NCBI RefSeq assembly: GCF_000758665.1
Contig: NZ_CP009285.1
Span: 6,138,001-6,202,000 of the forward strand
From: Paenibacillus borealis
GTDB taxonomy: Bacteria; Bacillota; Bacilli; Paenibacillales; Paenibacillaceae
DNA length: 64,000 nt
Reading direction: 5' to 3'
The notes beneath the pieces are model-generated. The model had not been told where the DNA came from. It made no database searches and saw only the letters and a list, made by a program, of their open reading frames with translations. Positions within the stretch are counted from its first letter, which is position 1; each line of letters opens with the position of its first letter. Positions 62,120-64,000 of this stretch are shown here, piece after piece. The translations under genes were made by a program, and so were the position numbers.

Positions 62120-62593
62120 CTACAGCTGAACATTCTCCTGCAAAAAAGTTAAAACTTTTGTCAGTTTATGTTGAAAATAAATTTTTTCCTCTGCGGTAAT
62201 CGCTTTTGGCCCCTTGGAATAGTGGCCGCGCCTGCGCTCTACCGCCCGGGCATGCCTGCCCTCCAGCATAAAATCCATTTTGGAATCCTCATATTCCTGC
62301 CCCCGGTTCGAGAGCACCCTGCAGCGTTTGCCCAGCGCCAGCGCAGCAAGTCCATAATCCTGCGTAATTACGACATCTCCTGCAGAAATATGATTAGCGA
62401 TATACAAATCGGCACTGTCAGCTCCGCGGTCCACCTGGACAACCGTAACACCTTCTTCAGCTTTGAGTACATGATCGTAAGAAGAAACCATCAGCACCGG
62501 TATGCCAAAACTGCGGGCCACGGTAGTGATCTCCTGTTTGACCGGACAAGCATCCCCATCCACGACAATCTTTCTTTCCTGGGACCTCACCAT
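62120..62593 (-). CDS. YaiI/YqxD family protein (DUF188)
   Basis: The 157-residue protein reads KIVVDGDACPVKQEI, VDRGADSADLYIANHISAGDVVITQDYGLAALAL, FMLEGRHARAVERRRG and GPKAITAEEK. These are the signatures of the DUF188/YaiI family, a PIN-like fold of unknown function. The ATG at 62591-62593 follows GGTGAG; a GTG four codons earlier is an alternative. It sits before dnaG as yqxD does in B. subtilis. Confidence 0.87.
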   Translation of the reverse strand: MVRSQERKIVVDGDACPVKQEITTVARSFGIPVLMVSSYDHVLKAEEGVTVVQVDRGADSADLYIANHISAGDVVITQDYGLAALALGKRCRVLSNRGQEYEDSKMDFMLEGRHARAVERRRGHYSKGPKAITAEEKIYFQHKLTKVLTFLQENVQL

Positions 62594-62654
62594 GCTTCTC
62601 ACCAAATTCCCGTGTAATATATATACGCTCCGCTTGGCAGAAATCCTTCTTTGT

Positions 62655-62706
62655 AAAGCATAAATACGGAACGAATGTCAACTTACTCATTGGCACCGTT
62701 CCGTAT
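62655..62706 (-). terminator. Terminator after glyS
   Basis: Minus-strand ATACGGAACG (62697-62706) and CGTTCCGTAT (62664-62673) are perfect inverses, followed by TTATGCTTT. The loop is large (23 nt) and contains a TTGACA that could be a -35 for yqxD. Confidence 0.65.
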
Positions 62707-62771
62707 ATTTATACCCTAAACCCTCAATCTATACCATAAGTCACAAACATTACTTGAATTTCAGTCCCTGC

Positions 62772-64000
62772 TTACCACACCAGCTTGCCGAAATCGGCAA
62801 ACAATCTGGAGTCCGCGTTGATGCCGGACAGGAGTGCCAGACGGTTAGCGCGAACCGCCTCGTCTTCGGCCATAACCATAACGGAATCGAAGAATCCGGT
62901 GACGGCTTCCTTCAGCCCCGACAGAATCTGCAGCGCTTCAGCCGCATGCCGGATGGCAAGTGCTTCGCGGTAAGGGTCATGGATACTCTGCCAGGTCTGG
63001 TACAGCTTCTGTTCGGCTTCTTCTTTGAGCAGAGCAGGATCGATTACCGCCCCTTCGGCTGCTTTGGCCGCCAGATTGCTGACACGGGTCAGGGAATCCA
63101 CAGTGATTTTGAAATCAGCTACGTCTGTTACTGCATTCATAAGCGCAAGACTTCTGCCTACCACATCAACGATATCATCGAAACCGGCAGCAGTAGCTGC
63201 ATCCACCACATCATAGTGGACATTATTGTCGGATAATAGGCGTTTGACGCGCAGACCGAAGAACTCGTAAAGGTTTATACGCAGCTCAGGGGTGAAATGT
63301 TTCTCTGCACGTAAACTTTCATGAACTTCCAGCGCTGCAGCGAAAATTTCCTGCAAACTGATGCTGAGCTGATGCTCCAGCACAATCTGCACAATTCCTG
63401 CCGCCTGACGGCGCAGTGCATAAGGGTCCTGGGAACCGGTCGGAATAATTCCGATCGAGAAACAGCCCACGATGGTGTCGATTTTATCGGCCAGGCTGAC
63501 TACCAGTCCAGCTTGCGTGGAAGGAACGGCATCTCCGGCGAAACGCGGCTGATAGTGCTCAAAGATCGCTTTGGATACATTGTCAGCTTCGCCGGACTTA
63601 CGGGCATAATCCTCACCCATCGTACCCTGCAGCTCAGGGAACTCACCAACCATTTGCGTAACCAGGTCGAATTTACAGATATCCGCAGTCCGGCTGACTT
63701 CAGCCGCGGCACTTGCCGGCAGCGCAAGCTTCACAGCCAGACGGTCAGCGATGGCACGGATGCGGCGCACTTTATCTCCTACACTGCCCAGCTCTTCGTG
63801 ATACACGATATTCTCGAGCTTGGCCAGCGCATCGTTAATCTGCAGCTTCTGGTCCTCTTCATAAAAGAATTTGGCATCCTGCAGCCGGGCGCGCAGCACC
63901 TTCTCGTTACCCTTGGCGATCACATCCAGCGATACTGCATTCCCGTTGCGCACAGTTACGAAGAACGGAAGAAGCTTGCCGTCTTCGCCGAACACCGGGA
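62772..64000 (-). CDS. glyS: Glycyl-tRNA synthetase beta subunit, partial (N-terminus outside window)
   Basis: GlyS with GlyQ forms the alpha2-beta2 bacterial glycyl-tRNA synthetase. About 409 C-terminal residues are visible. They start within LPFFVTVRNGNAVSLDVIAKGNEKVLRARLQDAKFFYEED in pieces and go on to the HD-like region (DICKFDLVTQMVGEFPELQGTMGEDYARKSGE) and SLADKIDTIVGCFSIGIIPTGSQDPYALRR. The C-terminal anticodon-binding helices end in SRLFADFGKLVW. The frame is open to the window edge. Its place before yqxD-dnaG-sigA resembles the B. subtilis order with ccpN and yqfL missing from between. Confidence 0.95.
   Translation of the reverse strand, partial: PVFGEDGKLLPFFVTVRNGNAVSLDVIAKGNEKVLRARLQDAKFFYEEDQKLQINDALAKLENIVYHEELGSVGDKVRRIRAIADRLAVKLALPASAAAEVSRTADICKFDLVTQMVGEFPELQGTMGEDYARKSGEADNVSKAIFEHYQPRFAGDAVPSTQAGLVVSLADKIDTIVGCFSIGIIPTGSQDPYALRRQAAGIVQIVLEHQLSISLQEIFAAALEVHESLRAEKHFTPELRINLYEFFGLRVKRLLSDNNVHYDVVDAATAAGFDDIVDVVGRSLALMNAVTDVADFKITVDSLTRVSNLAAKAAEGAVIDPALLKEEAEQKLYQTWQSIHDPYREALAIRHAAEALQILSGLKEAVTGFFDSVMVMAEDEAVRANRLALLSGINADSRLFADFGKLVW

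Overview
The window comes from a spore-forming, low-to-mid G+C Firmicute of the Paenibacillus type. The evidence is the sporulation genes (spoIIGA, sigE, sigG, spoVD, spoVE, an rsfA-like regulator), an MurE with the meso-diaminopimelate motif, a bacillithiol gene (bshC), strong AGGAGG ribosome binding sites with many TTG/GTG starts, and a class A RNase P RNA rather than the class B form of Bacillus. Almost all genes lie on the minus strand, so transcription mostly runs from high to low coordinates. No rRNA, tRNA, CRISPR array, prophage or insertion sequence was seen.

Positions 1-22220 hold the division and cell wall (dcw) cluster followed by the spoIIG locus. In reading order it runs mraZ, rsmH, ftsL, pbpB, spoVD, murE, murF, mraY, murD, spoVE, murG, murA, divIB, ftsA, ftsZ, an Rpn-family gene, spoIIGA, sigE and sigG (cut by the window edge). 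MurE, MurF and MurD build the UDP-muramoyl-pentapeptide, MraY and MurG make lipid II, SpoVE with PbpB/SpoVD polymerise and cross-link it, and FtsA/FtsZ/FtsL/DivIB form the divisome. Compared with B. subtilis, murF is inside the cluster, murA sits where murB would be, and ylxW, ylxX and sbp are absent. Candidate control sites are an MraZ operator, a sigma-H promoter for ftsAZ, and a spoIIG promoter with an over-long spacer and Spo0A-like boxes.

Positions 22367-33549 hold ahcY and bshC, a five-gene oligopeptide ABC transporter (oppABCDF), a DUF3397 membrane protein, panE and an rsfA-like gene. In B. subtilis the panE homologue, bshC and mraZ are close neighbours, so ahcY and the opp operon look inserted here. 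Positions 33894-36740 hold a plus-strand DUF2626 gene, a coiled-coil envelope protein without a hydrolase domain, and a convergent orphan solute-binding protein with possible CcpA-type operators.

Positions 37224-43344 match the yla region of Bacillus (phoH/ylaK, a ylaJ-type lipoprotein, an LCP protein, ylaH, bipA). Positions 43600-50745 hold small membrane proteins, two divergent terC genes, thiI with its cysteine desulfurase, a lytic transglycosylase, and DUF4190, DUF1540 and YpuI-type proteins. Positions 51027-55693 hold a subtilisin-like protease and a divergent MocR regulator/aminotransferase pair. The end of the window holds rnpB, a Nif3-like gene, trmK, a membrane protein and the macromolecular synthesis cluster sigA-dnaG-yqxD-glyS, with glyS cut by the window edge.

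All functions are assigned from recognisable motifs, family resemblance and gene order read by eye. No database search was run.
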